Below, piece by piece: positions 1 through 6,481 of a stretch of DNA of 20,455 nt. Origin of the DNA: a virus. Position 1 is the stretch's first letter. Every line of letters begins with the position of its first letter. Location of the stretch: the IMG/VR virus record IMGVR_UViG_3300000117_000022, positions 121 through 20,575 of that record, one strand, 5' to 3'. The notes below the pieces were generated by a model. It saw only the letters and a program-made list of their open reading frames with translations, had not been told where the DNA came from and ran no database searches. The position numbers and the translations under genes were made by a program.

Positions 1-818
1 TTAGTTGATATAACTTTTTTAACTGGGCCGAACAAACCTTCGAGTTGTAATCTATGAACCTCTGAACCATCAAGTGTTCCAGTAGTTCCAAATCGTATTG
101 CAGTCTTTTTCATCTTTTCCAAGATACCTTTAAGAACATCTGCTTTGAATAAATGTGCTTCGTCACCGACAACCATATCAAAAGAACTTAACACCTCCTT
201 TGGTGCTTTTGCGAATGATTGCCATGTGGTGATTGTTATTGGTGCATCAAACACTTCTTGTCCGTGATATATCTTACAGACCTTCTCCTTGTATCCATAC
301 TCTTCAAAATCTTTTGTCATCTGTTCCACTAGTGAAGTGGTAGGAACTATAATAACTGTTTTAACATCATAGTATCGTGCAAGTAGATATATAATTAATG
401 ACTTACCACTTGCAGTTGGAGATAGTAATAGTTGTCTCCCATATTGAACTGCAGTATTAAATGCATCTAACTGATAGTCTCTTGGAGGAAAAGGTAGGTC
501 TAAATCTGCTAACCACGACTCACTACATTTCTCTCTCTGTTTAACACCAATGACATCTTCAACACCTTCAAAATCATATCCTCGTTCTTTGCAGAACTCA
601 TCTATGTAAGGAAGTAATCCTATGTATATCTTTCTTGTTTTGATTGAGAACAAACGAACCTTACCATCCCACCATTTGTTTCGGTAAGAAGGCATGAATT
701 TTGCATTTGGAACTGTAAAGGAAAAGAAGTCAAATAGGTCTTTTGCAAGACCATCATCGGGGCATTCCACCTTTAAAAAAACTTCGTCTATCTTAGAGAC
801 ACGAACTGTATTAGACAT
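1..818 (-). CDS. uvsW: UvsW-type SF2 DNA/RNA helicase, 3' end outside window
   Basis: The reading frame opens with ATG at 818-816 and stays open to base 1, giving 272 residues without the C-terminus. UvsW in T4 is an ATP-dependent helicase that unwinds R-loops and branched DNA, ending origin-dependent replication and acting in recombination-dependent replication. Visible motifs: an N-terminal region of about 105 residues as in UvsW; a PPRDYQ segment at 111-116 (Q-motif/Ia position); Walker A SPTASGKS at 133-140; the DEAH box at 219-222; and TTGTLDG at 245-251 (motif III position). Helicase domain 2 lies beyond the left edge. The start overlaps the stop of the upstream oxygenase gene by 8 bases, so the two are probably translationally coupled. 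The neighbouring uvsY supports the name. Family assignment is very likely; activity is inferred. Confidence 0.93.
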   Translation of the reverse strand, partial: MSNTVRVSKIDEVFLKVECPDDGLAKDLFDFFSFTVPNAKFMPSYRNKWWDGKVRLFSIKTRKIYIGLLPYIDEFCKERGYDFEGVEDVIGVKQREKCSESWLADLDLPFPPRDYQLDAFNTAVQYGRQLLLSPTASGKSLIIYLLARYYDVKTVIIVPTTSLVEQMTKDFEEYGYKEKVCKIYHGQEVFDAPITITTWQSFAKAPKEVLSSFDMVVGDEAHLFKADVLKGILEKMKKTAIRFGTTGTLDGSEVHRLQLEGLFGPVKKVIST

Positions 819-1485
819 AGGGTTGACCGTTAAACCACACAACTAGTGATTTTCTTGTACCTCTCAAAACTGGTGTCACTTGATGATAAACAAACGAAGG
901 GAATATTACTACACTTCCTTTTGCCTTTGCAGAAAATGGAACGGTTCTTATAGATTGATTCAAATCAATAGTAGCATTCTCTTGTGTTATTTTATCTAAT
1001 TGTCTATGTGGTTCTAACCATTGAAAATGACCACCCTCATAATCATCGGGGTCTGATAACTGTATGGTCATACTTAATTTTCTTATAACTCCATTTGGTA
1101 ATGGTTCAGGCCCTGCATCAGTATGCCATGTATAGAAATCCCCTTTCTTCTTATTAGGTTGTGCATCGTAAACTGTATACTGAGGTGGTTCATTCTCCGT
1201 AATTGAATCAGACCATCCACTTTCACTACATGCAAGATATAATGCCTCATACATTTTATCTATAAGTTCTTGTGGAATTTCATGTCCACCAAACCATTTT
1301 ACCCTTGAACTTCTAATGTCCTCATTGAAATCTCCTTTTAGTCCACCATCTGAATCGGGGTCTGTTTGTCCCATTCCAATCTCTGCATCCATAAAATCGA
1401 CTCTATCTGCAACTTTATGGAAAAGTTCTACTTCCCTATCATTAAAAAAGGACGGTGCATTCCAAATATAATTGTGTAGTATCAT
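811..1485 (-). CDS. 2OG-Fe(II) oxygenase, PKHD/prolyl-4-hydroxylase-like
   Basis: This 224-aa protein is predicted to use 2-oxoglutarate, O2 and Fe(II) to hydroxylate an unknown substrate. The double-stranded beta-helix core is readable: iron ligands H121 and D123 in YTWHTDAG, a strand with LSMTIQLSDPDDYEGG at about 137-152, the distal H201 in FPSFVYHQV, and R211 in GTRKSLVVWF as the likely 2OG-carboxylate binder. All four key residues are present, so the enzyme looks intact. It resembles the PKHD-type hydroxylases common in marine T4-like phages. The ATG follows the uvsY stop directly (TAGATG) and its own stop overlaps the uvsW start, so it is embedded in a uvsY-2OG-uvsW unit. The substrate (DNA base, protein side chain or small molecule) cannot be read from sequence. 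Confidence 0.88.
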   Translation of the reverse strand: MILHNYIWNAPSFFNDREVELFHKVADRVDFMDAEIGMGQTDPDSDGGLKGDFNEDIRSSRVKWFGGHEIPQELIDKMYEALYLACSESGWSDSITENEPPQYTVYDAQPNKKKGDFYTWHTDAGPEPLPNGVIRKLSMTIQLSDPDDYEGGHFQWLEPHRQLDKITQENATIDLNQSIRTVPFSAKAKGSVVIFPSFVYHQVTPVLRGTRKSLVVWFNGQPYV

Positions 1486-1929
1486 CTAACTTCCTGCCAT
1501 GAACTTTCTCCAATCAATCGTATTACGAATTGTTTGGTGTCTCCAAGTAATGTTTTGCATACACTCTTTGAGAAAGTCTATTGTTATTTTTAAGTAATCT
1601 TGTTTTGCCTTCATTTCCATAAGGTCTTTATCTGAATTGTAAAAGTAATGCATGTCTGCTTTCATGACATTGACACCATCAAGTGGGTCATGTTCCCATC
1701 CCAATTCATTAATTCTATCCATGTCCATTTTACCGTTATACCACAACCACTTATCTTTAAGTAGTTCGTTATATTTAAATTCGTATTGTTTTGCTAGTAA
1801 AAGTTTACTGGTTAGTAAGTCTTGATATTTTGCATGTAGTTTAGGGACTTCGAGGGATGCATTATCTAGTTCGATATCATCTATCTCACAATCCTCTTTC
1901 CACATGGTTTTTAATTCATCTAAGTTCAT
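1486..1929 (-). CDS. uvsY: UvsY recombination mediator
   Basis: UvsY in T4 is the mediator that displaces gp32 and loads the UvsX recombinase on single-stranded DNA. This 147-aa protein is close to the T4 length of 137 aa. It shares the UvsY pattern: an N-terminal MNLDELKTMWKEDCEID segment, a helical K-rich middle with the tyrosine-containing K-x-WLWYNGK-x-D stretch at about 60-70, a YFYNSDKDLMEMKAKQDYL segment at about 95-113, and a C-terminal helix ending in RKFMAGS. Position next to uvsW with the short 2OG gene between supports the call. No Shine-Dalgarno sequence precedes the ATG; instead a sigma70-like -10 hexamer ends eight bases upstream of the ATG, so the message may be leaderless. 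The identification rests on family resemblance and synteny. Confidence 0.85.
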   Translation of the reverse strand: MNLDELKTMWKEDCEIDDIELDNASLEVPKLHAKYQDLLTSKLLLAKQYEFKYNELLKDKWLWYNGKMDMDRINELGWEHDPLDGVNVMKADMHYFYNSDKDLMEMKAKQDYLKITIDFLKECMQNITWRHQTIRNTIDWRKFMAGS

Positions 1930-1936
1930 ACTGTAT

Positions 1937-1965
1937 ATTATACCACAAAAAGTGGGTTTTATGAA
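1937..1965 (-). promoter_or_regulatory. candidate sigma70-type promoter for uvsY
   Basis: On the minus strand a -10 TATAAT (1942-1937) lies 17 bases from a -35-like TTCATA (1965-1960, 4 of 6 to consensus). The predicted start falls at about 1930, next to the uvsY ATG at 1929, which has no ribosome binding site. The spacer also carries a small CCAC/GTGG hairpin with a five-T loop. T4 uvsY is a middle gene with its own promoter, which makes a dedicated promoter plausible. Confidence 0.45.
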
Positions 1966-2498
1966 GTGGTTTCTATATCGTAATAAGTAAATCTAAATGT
2001 TGCTGTACACACTACTGGTTCAGTTTCAGAACCCGACTCCAATTCCATTCCACTAATTCCTGTAGGGAAACAGTCATAGAATCTTAAGAATCTATTTGGA
2101 ATGTTCTTATTAGTGTTCATTACAAGTGTAATCATTGAATACTGATTTAGGTCATTGTTGATTGCTGACAACTCTCCAGTTGCAGTAGTGGTTGATGCAA
2201 CATAGTTTTTAAAGTCTGAAGGGTCTTTAATTGGAATGATTGCATTCATCCAATCGTACACCTCTTTAAAGTTTTCTAAATCTTCATCAACAAGGAACTG
2301 TACTTCTAAGTTATCAAAAGAAACTTTGTCGCCTGGAAAAAATGCATCTACTCCAACACCTGCACCAGTTTCCACTTCTGTAAACTGTAAGCCAGGGATA
2401 TTAACCGACCTAACATAGTATTCCACTGTAGGAATCTTGTCTATAATAAGTCTGAAATTATTCTTATTAAGAATAGATGTATTGATATTAGTTGCCAA
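1959..2498 (-). CDS. second tail-tube-fold (T4 gp19-like) protein, possibly gp3/gp54-type tail terminator or initiator
   Basis: This 179-aa protein aligns by eye with gp19 of the same window (9180-9677). Both have N-x-FR-(L/V) near the N-terminus, a V-x-S/A-x-x-IPG/A turn, a PG-x-K or R-G-x-x-L strand, an FxNLEVQFLVDEDL-type strand followed by a W residue in a helix, and a C-terminal part with F-x-FP-x-x-(I/T)...TFxY. It is therefore probably a structural protein with the tail-tube fold. In T4-like phages several proteins share this fold or stack on the tube (gp19, gp54, gp48, gp3); cyanophage genomes commonly place a tail-completion gene annotated gp3 between gp23 and uvsY, which fits this position. 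Which of these roles it plays is inference. Its start overlaps the upstream 73-aa gene by 11 bases. Confidence 0.7.
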   Translation of the reverse strand: MATNINTSILNKNNFRLIIDKIPTVEYYVRSVNIPGLQFTEVETGAGVGVDAFFPGDKVSFDNLEVQFLVDEDLENFKEVYDWMNAIIPIKDPSDFKNYVASTTTATGELSAINNDLNQYSMITLVMNTNKNIPNRFLRFYDCFPTGISGMELESGSETEPVVCTATFRFTYYDIETTS

Positions 2499-2709
2499 GT
2501 TTCATTACTCTCTTGTTTGTTGAAGTATCTTGATAATCATTTTCTCTATACTCTCTAGTGACGACCTCTTCACATAGGTATCCGTCTTGTTCGTATAGTG
2601 TAGTGATTCGTCTACTGATAATTCCTTTAGTTGTTTCTTCACCGTTTGGAAATGCTTTATCTGCCCAAGGGCCTTCTAAAACTTTCACTGTTCTTTCATA
2701 ATCTGTCAT
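2488..2709 (-). CDS. small hypothetical protein, 73 aa
   Basis: I do not recognise a function. The protein is short and polar, with the N-terminal LEGPWADKAFPNGEE segment and a TLYEQDGYLCEEVVTREY stretch that looks like two beta-strands. It has no membrane segment or known catalytic motif. A GGAG-type ribosome binding site (CGGAGAATTAA before the ATG) supports the start at 2709. Its end overlaps the start of the tail-tube-fold gene by 11 bases, so it is likely co-translated with it. It could be a minor tail or accessory protein; that is a guess from position only. Confidence 0.7.
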   Translation of the reverse strand: MTDYERTVKVLEGPWADKAFPNGEETTKGIISRRITTLYEQDGYLCEEVVTREYRENDYQDTSTNKRVMKLGN

Positions 2710-2732
2710 TTAATTCTCCGTTATACAGTTAT

Positions 2733-3128
2733 TTATGTTTTTTTCATCACCGTTTTTGGTGAAATAGAATCTTTCTCAAATTCCTCTCTCCAAACTTTCA
2801 TGTCACCATTTTTAACAAGTTGTATGAGTTGTTTGGATTTATCATAATCATACTCACCTGTTTTGTATTTTATCAATACTCCACACTCAAAGGTTCTGCA
2901 AGTGTATGGTCGTTTATCGTATACTCTGCATATGCCATTTGATGTTAGGTTTGTGCAACCACCCCTATCAAAAGTCACACTATGTGTAAATTCTTGACCT
3001 TCATATAAGGTAATATCCTTTACATCGAATAGTTCGTATTCTTTATCAAAGAGGTGGATTGTCTCATTCGGTTGTGAACAACACAAATTGCACGATAGAC
3101 AAATATTATTTTTCGATGACGAACTCAT
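2733..3128 (-). CDS. YkgJ/CxxCxxCC-family putative Zn/Fe-S-binding protein
   Basis: This 131-aa protein carries the signature of the CxxCxxCC (YkgJ, PF03692-type) family: C10-x2-C13-x2-C16-C17 at the N-terminus, then C58 in GGCTN, C67 in GICRVYDKRPYTC, C77 and C82. All eight cysteines of the expected cluster-binding set are present, and the R-x-YDKRPYTCR segment is the family's most typical stretch. Members are thought to chelate zinc or iron; some are linked to flagellin N-methylase (FliB), but most have no known function. The start overlaps the end of the upstream 72-aa gene by 23 bases. A CxxCxxCC protein is not part of the T4 structural set, so it is probably acquired. The role in the phage is unknown: redox, metal handling and modification are all open. 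Confidence 0.83.
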   Translation of the reverse strand: MSSSSKNNICLSCNLCCSQPNETIHLFDKEYELFDVKDITLYEGQEFTHSVTFDRGGCTNLTSNGICRVYDKRPYTCRTFECGVLIKYKTGEYDYDKSKQLIQLVKNGDMKVWREEFEKDSISPKTVMKKT

Positions 3129-3324
3129 TCAATTGTCTTGCAACTCTAATGACTTCTTCACCAGTGATTTCTCTTAATGGTAAAGGTTTCTTATCATTTG
3201 GGAATGAATCGTTATGTGCGTAGATAGCATCAACTTCCCTCTGATAATTAGAAGTCAATAGTCCTTCTGCTTGTGATAATAGGTCGGCTCTAATTTCGAA
3301 CCCCGATTTATTTGAATTACTCAT
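3106..3324 (-). CDS. small conserved-looking phage protein, 72 aa
   Basis: The start is set at ATG 3324-3322 because an AGGAG ribosome binding site lies 6-7 bases upstream (CACAGGAGAAAAAT). The open frame continues 51 codons further upstream, but that part crosses the noncoding-RNA region and has no ribosome binding site, so I exclude it. The 72-aa product reads as two helices (FEIRADLLSQAEGLL and EEVIRVARQLNEFV) joined by a proline-rich linker with PLPLRE. It resembles small helical proteins common in marine T4-like phages, and I know of no function. It is the first gene after the gp23 terminator and would need its own promoter; I found no convincing one on the minus strand. Confidence 0.72.
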   Translation of the reverse strand: MSNSNKSGFEIRADLLSQAEGLLTSNYQREVDAIYAHNDSFPNDKKPLPLREITGEEVIRVARQLNEFVIEK

Positions 3325-3376
3325 ATTTTTCTCCTGTGTGTATGTGTAATGTACATCATTGTACCTTGTATTTAGG

Positions 3377-3406
3377 TTGACAATCCCCTCTACTTTTTGG
3401 TATACT
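3377..3406 (+). promoter_or_regulatory. strong sigma70-type promoter on the plus strand
   Basis: A perfect -35 TTGACA at 3377-3382 and a 5-of-6 -10 TATACT at 3401-3406 are separated by 18 bases. This points rightward, opposite to all protein genes in the window. The predicted start is about 3413. No open reading frame of meaningful length follows on the plus strand before the terminator at 3701-3730. Confidence 0.65.
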
Positions 3407-3481
3407 AGTAAAGTAGGAAATCGAGACGGAAGTAAGATGGTTGTGAGAGGTTGTTCCGTATAGAAAAGGTGTTCCACACTG

Positions 3482-3510
3482 TTAAAGTCAATTAAGACGT
3501 GGCATATAAT
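3482..3510 (+). promoter_or_regulatory. possible second, internal plus-strand promoter
   Basis: A perfect -10 TATAAT (3505-3510) sits 17 bases after a weak -35 TTAAAG (3482-3487). If used, it would start a shorter form of the plus-strand RNA near 3517. It may also be chance in AT-rich DNA. Confidence 0.35.
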
Positions 3511-3700
3511 CGTGAGGTGTGGATAGAATCCGAACAGAGAAACACTTGAAATTTTTGACGAATTGGGATTGTGTGGTAAACGAATTTCTTTATGGTCACT
3601 ACCTATTGACCTAGATAAAATTGGGGTAAGGCCTCACTAGAAGGACACGGTGTAAAGAATAGGGTATTCCCTAGACATTGAACGATTGAAGTCACTAAAC

Positions 3701-3730
3701 AAAAAAAAAGGTCTCGTAAGAGACCTTTTT
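3701..3730 (-). terminator. intrinsic terminator after gp23, bidirectional
   Basis: A perfect 6-bp GC-rich stem (GGTCTC 3710-3715, GAGACC 3720-3725) with a GTAA loop is flanked by nine A on the left and five T on the right. Read on the minus strand it gives a stem followed by nine U, directly downstream of the capsid gene stop at 3762. Read on the plus strand it gives a stem followed by five U and ends the candidate noncoding RNA. The A/T flanks extend the stem by several base pairs in either direction. Confidence 0.9.
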
Positions 3731-3761
3731 AGTATTACCCGAAGGTAATGAGACTTTCGTC

Positions 3762-5063
3762 TTACAGAATGTTTGACACTGCAAATTTTCTGTAGTACTG
3801 GTTAGTACCTGCTGATGCAAGTCCGTCTGCTGGTGTAGCACCGACAAATGGATTTGAAACCATACCATATCTAGTTTTGAAACCGATTTTTGGTTGGAAT
3901 GTGTTCTCACCTACTGCACGAACCATTTGTAATGGAACGTATGGGCAATAGAAAAGACCAGCATCATAAGGGTTAGTACCTCTATAACCTACTGTTAAGT
4001 AGTCAACACCTGCATAAGGGTCAACATATACTTTAACTCTTCCGTTTAATAAACCAGCAAAAGTATTACCAGTGTCATCAACGTTTAGGTTAGTTGAAAG
4101 AGCAGGAGCGTAATCTAATACACCCGCCATTGACAATGCACTTGCTACGTCTGAAGAACATAGAATAAAGTTTCCTTTACCTCTTCTTGTTTCTTTAGCA
4201 ATTGTGTTTGATTCTCTTTCGATTTGGAATAATAAACCTTTGAATTTCTCAACAGACCATCTTCCGTTTGCATCAACGTCTAAGTTGAATGTTCCAGCAG
4301 AAGCAGTTGCTGATGCACCTGTTTTTGCTTGTACATTTACTGTTCTAACAACTTCTCTGTTAATCTCTGCAAGAATTTCTGATGAAAGAATATTCGCAAG
4401 TTCTGACTCAGCGTCAAGACCGTGGATTGCTTTGAGGTCTTGTGCAAGTTCTAATGTGTATTCTGCTTTTAATGCTCTTGATTTTGCAGTCACAGTTGCT
4501 TTCTCTATTGAGAATGCCATCTGAGCAAAACCGTTTGATGCTTCAACATCACCTAATGCTTCTGCAGATGCAGTTGACATACCTGAACCAGTATGTGTTG
4601 CATAGTCAGAGTTAAAAGGGTCTGAGTTAGCCGTAGCTTGTAAACCGTCAGTCACTGTTTGGTTTTCTGAAGAATAACGTGATTCAACTTCGTTGATTCC
4701 CATTGCTTCAGTTTTATTTACCACAGATACTGATGGATAGTCGTTATACCTTGCTTTCATTGCAAAGATAAGTCCTGTCGGGCCAGTCATAGGTTGAACG
4801 CCACAAATGTCGTATGCAACGAGATTTGGCATAGCTCTTCTAACTAGGGATATTAAAATCGGGTCCCAGTTTGAAATTGAACTACCAGTAGCATTTAAAG
4901 GTGCTGCTTCCGCCAATTGAGCTCTGTCTTCGTTTAGAGCATTCTCTTGGTTTTCAAGGATAACAGCAGTAACAGCACGTTTGTAGTTGTCTTCGATTTT
5001 AGGTAAATCGGAGTGTTCTAGAATCGGTTGCCACTTTTCTTGTAAGTTTTCTGATAAAAACAT
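3762..5063 (-). CDS. 23: gp23 major capsid protein precursor
   Basis: gp23 forms the hexameric HK97-fold shell of the head. The 433-aa length is shorter than T4 gp23 (521 aa), as usual in marine T4-like phages. The highly conserved core RRAMPNLVAYDICGVQPM followed by GPTGLIFAMKARY (about 74-107) is diagnostic. A prohead-protease site (L-A-E|A) is visible at 50-53, matching the I/L-x-E rule for gp21 and predicting removal of a 52-residue propeptide. The C-terminal part with GTNPYDAGLFYCPYVPLQM and KIGFKTRYGMVSNPF is also typical. The start is preceded by AAAGGAAA. It lies 24 bases after gp22 and is followed by a strong terminator, so gp22-gp23 end one transcription unit. Confidence 0.97.
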   Translation of the reverse strand: MFLSENLQEKWQPILEHSDLPKIEDNYKRAVTAVILENQENALNEDRAQLAEAAPLNATGSSISNWDPILISLVRRAMPNLVAYDICGVQPMTGPTGLIFAMKARYNDYPSVSVVNKTEAMGINEVESRYSSENQTVTDGLQATANSDPFNSDYATHTGSGMSTASAEALGDVEASNGFAQMAFSIEKATVTAKSRALKAEYTLELAQDLKAIHGLDAESELANILSSEILAEINREVVRTVNVQAKTGASATASAGTFNLDVDANGRWSVEKFKGLLFQIERESNTIAKETRRGKGNFILCSSDVASALSMAGVLDYAPALSTNLNVDDTGNTFAGLLNGRVKVYVDPYAGVDYLTVGYRGTNPYDAGLFYCPYVPLQMVRAVGENTFQPKIGFKTRYGMVSNPFVGATPADGLASAGTNQYYRKFAVSNIL

Positions 5064-5087
5064 TTTTTTTCCTTTATTAAGTAAGTC

Positions 5088-6431
5088 TTAACCTAATGGT
5101 TTTAACTTACTGATTGCTTGTGTATACTTTGCCATTGTAGGGTCAGTCTGAACTTCTGTAGATTGCTCTACTTTAAATTCTTCAGAACCTTCAACAACTA
5201 AAGTTTCTTCAACTACACTTTCACCTTCTGCAGGAAAGTAAGCTTCTTTGATTTCAGAAATCTTCTCAGCGAAGTCTTCTGCATCTTTAAAGTCTACTCC
5301 TTCAGCAAGTGAAGATAGTTTCTCTTTTTGTGTTTCAGTCAAATCTTTCGATGCTTCTGAAACTACGTTATCTCTTTTGAGGGTGTCTAACTCTTCAGTG
5401 ATGTCCATATTTCTATTTACTTCACTGTCAAGTTTTTGTTCCATCTCGTCAAGACGATTTGCAAGTTCATCGATAACATCATACTTATCTTCAGGAACGT
5501 CAACATAATGTTCTACGAACAATGTTTTCAAACCTTCGATAAAGTTTTCTGTCATTTCTGACCTTAAACCACGTTCTATAGCAAGTTCGTTTTCTTTCGT
5601 CCACTCTTCTGCACAATACGTTAAGTACTTATCAACTGCTTCCGATAGGTCACCTTTGACAGTCTCAACTGTGGTTTTTAATTCTGCTTCATACTGCGAT
5701 TTCAATTCTTCAGATACTTCTTGTACCTTACTTGAAACTGCTGCTTTGAAGATTGTTTTTGCCTTTTCTGCATTTTCTTCAGAAAGGTCTAATGCTTCTG
5801 AAATTGCTGATAGGTCGTCATCTATTTCAATTTCAACAAGAGAAGATTCTAATTCAGATGAAATTTCTTCAGAAACAGATTTCTCTTCTTCTTGTTCACC
5901 TTCTTCGTCTTCTTTCTTCTTGTTTGCGTTCAGTTTACCATAAGTTTCTGCAACTTCTTCTTCAGTCATAGACTTCAAAGACTCTACTACTTTTCTAGCA
6001 ACTTCTGCTTTTGTCAAACTTTCGTCAACTTCTTCTTCAGATATTGTTCCCAATACTGATTGGATGTCTTCCTTAGTCATTTCCTTCATATTGTTGACGA
6101 TAGCTTTGATAGATTCCATTTTAGAAGCTTTTAATTCGTCTTTTTTAGACTCTTTTTCATCTTCCTTAATTGAATCTGCTTTTTCAGCTTTACCAGCATT
6201 TTTCTTCTGAGCATCACCTTCGTTAGACGGTGCTGTTTCAGCTTTCTTTACTGATGCAACTGATTTGTCAACAGGATTTTCTTCGGGTTTGACGACTTCA
6301 ACTTTACCACTTCCAATTTCTGCGGCATCAGATGAACCTTGTTTGACTGGTTTTGAATCTCCTTTCTCAGCACCGTCATGAGGTTGTTTTACCTCTTCGA
6401 TACTTTCTAGGTTGTTTTCTAAATCTGCCAT
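5088..6431 (-). CDS. 22: gp22 prohead core scaffold protein (long form)
   Basis: gp22 is the main internal scaffold of the T4 prohead, degraded by gp21 before packaging. The conserved family core, CAEEWTKENELAIERG followed by VEHYVDVPEDKYDV, lies at about 273-319. At 447 aa it is far longer than T4 gp22 (269 aa); the extra part is a Lys/Glu/Ser-rich N-terminal region of about 190 residues. That region holds two related helical units around MKEMTKEDIQ (115-124) and LKSMTEEEVAE (152-162). The whole protein is highly charged and predicted helical or coiled-coil, as expected for a scaffold. The start has a CAGGAG ribosome binding site and a late promoter box 41 bases upstream. Confidence 0.92.
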   Translation of the reverse strand: MADLENNLESIEEVKQPHDGAEKGDSKPVKQGSSDAAEIGSGKVEVVKPEENPVDKSVASVKKAETAPSNEGDAQKKNAGKAEKADSIKEDEKESKKDELKASKMESIKAIVNNMKEMTKEDIQSVLGTISEEEVDESLTKAEVARKVVESLKSMTEEEVAETYGKLNANKKKEDEEGEQEEEKSVSEEISSELESSLVEIEIDDDLSAISEALDLSEENAEKAKTIFKAAVSSKVQEVSEELKSQYEAELKTTVETVKGDLSEAVDKYLTYCAEEWTKENELAIERGLRSEMTENFIEGLKTLFVEHYVDVPEDKYDVIDELANRLDEMEQKLDSEVNRNMDITEELDTLKRDNVVSEASKDLTETQKEKLSSLAEGVDFKDAEDFAEKISEIKEAYFPAEGESVVEETLVVEGSEEFKVEQSTEVQTDPTMAKYTQAISKLKPLG

Positions 6432-6471
6432 TTTTTTCTCCTGTTATTAGTTTCTAATGAACTACTTAATT

Positions 6472-6479
6472 TATTTATA
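6472..6479 (-). promoter_or_regulatory. T4-type late promoter box before gp22
   Basis: The minus strand reads TATAAATA, the exact T4 late -10 consensus recognised by the gp55 sigma factor in T4, in the short gap between the gp21 stop and the gp22 start (ATG at 6431). Spacing of about 41 bases leaves room for a leader with the AGGAG ribosome binding site. Confidence 0.65.
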
Positions 6480-6481
6480 TG

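Larger units (their letters stand above)
3413..3730 (+). ncRNA. candidate plus-strand structured noncoding RNA, about 315 nt
   Basis: This stretch is bounded by a strong plus-strand promoter (3377-3406) and an intrinsic terminator hairpin with a T-tract (3710-3730). It has no plus-strand coding potential. G+C in sampled 60-base blocks is 42-45%, above the clearly AT-rich coding background, as structured RNAs often are in AT-rich genomes. Short stems can be drawn: ACGGAA (3426-3431) with TTCCGT (3454-3459); GGTGT/ACACT with a TCC loop (3468-3480); GGAT/ATCC inside GTGT/ACAC (about 3517-3545); GGTCA (3594-3598) with TGACC (3607-3611); AGGG/CCCT (3661-3672); and a long-range GTGAGG (3512-3517) with CCTCAC (3632-3637). 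I cannot match it to tmRNA, RNase P RNA, 6S or a tRNA. Marine-phage or metagenomic RNA classes such as IMES are possible but untested. Confidence 0.55.

Noticed and set aside
1941-1956. CCCAC/GTGG hairpin before uvsY as a terminator
   Set aside because: The stem is only four to five pairs and no T-tract follows it on the minus strand.
3325-3477. N-terminal extension of the 72-aa gene up to 3477
   Set aside because: The extension has no ribosome binding site, looks unlike a protein core, and crosses the plus-strand promoter; a clean AGGAG precedes the ATG at 3324.
3413-3730. tmRNA, RNase P RNA, tRNA, 6S or group I intron in the noncoding gap
   Set aside because: No CCA end or T-arm, no RNase P core, no single long 6S-like hairpin, and no split gene around it; the RNA stays unclassified.
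3695-3910. Minus-strand frame across the gp23 stop and terminator
   Set aside because: It is out of frame with gp23, starts inside it and runs through the terminator hairpin.
4204-4524. Plus-strand open frames over gp23 and gp22 (for example 4204-4524, 5248-5508, 5656-5943)
   Set aside because: They lie opposite strongly conserved genes, are serine/phenylalanine-rich as expected from reversed Lys/Glu codons, and lack ribosome binding sites.
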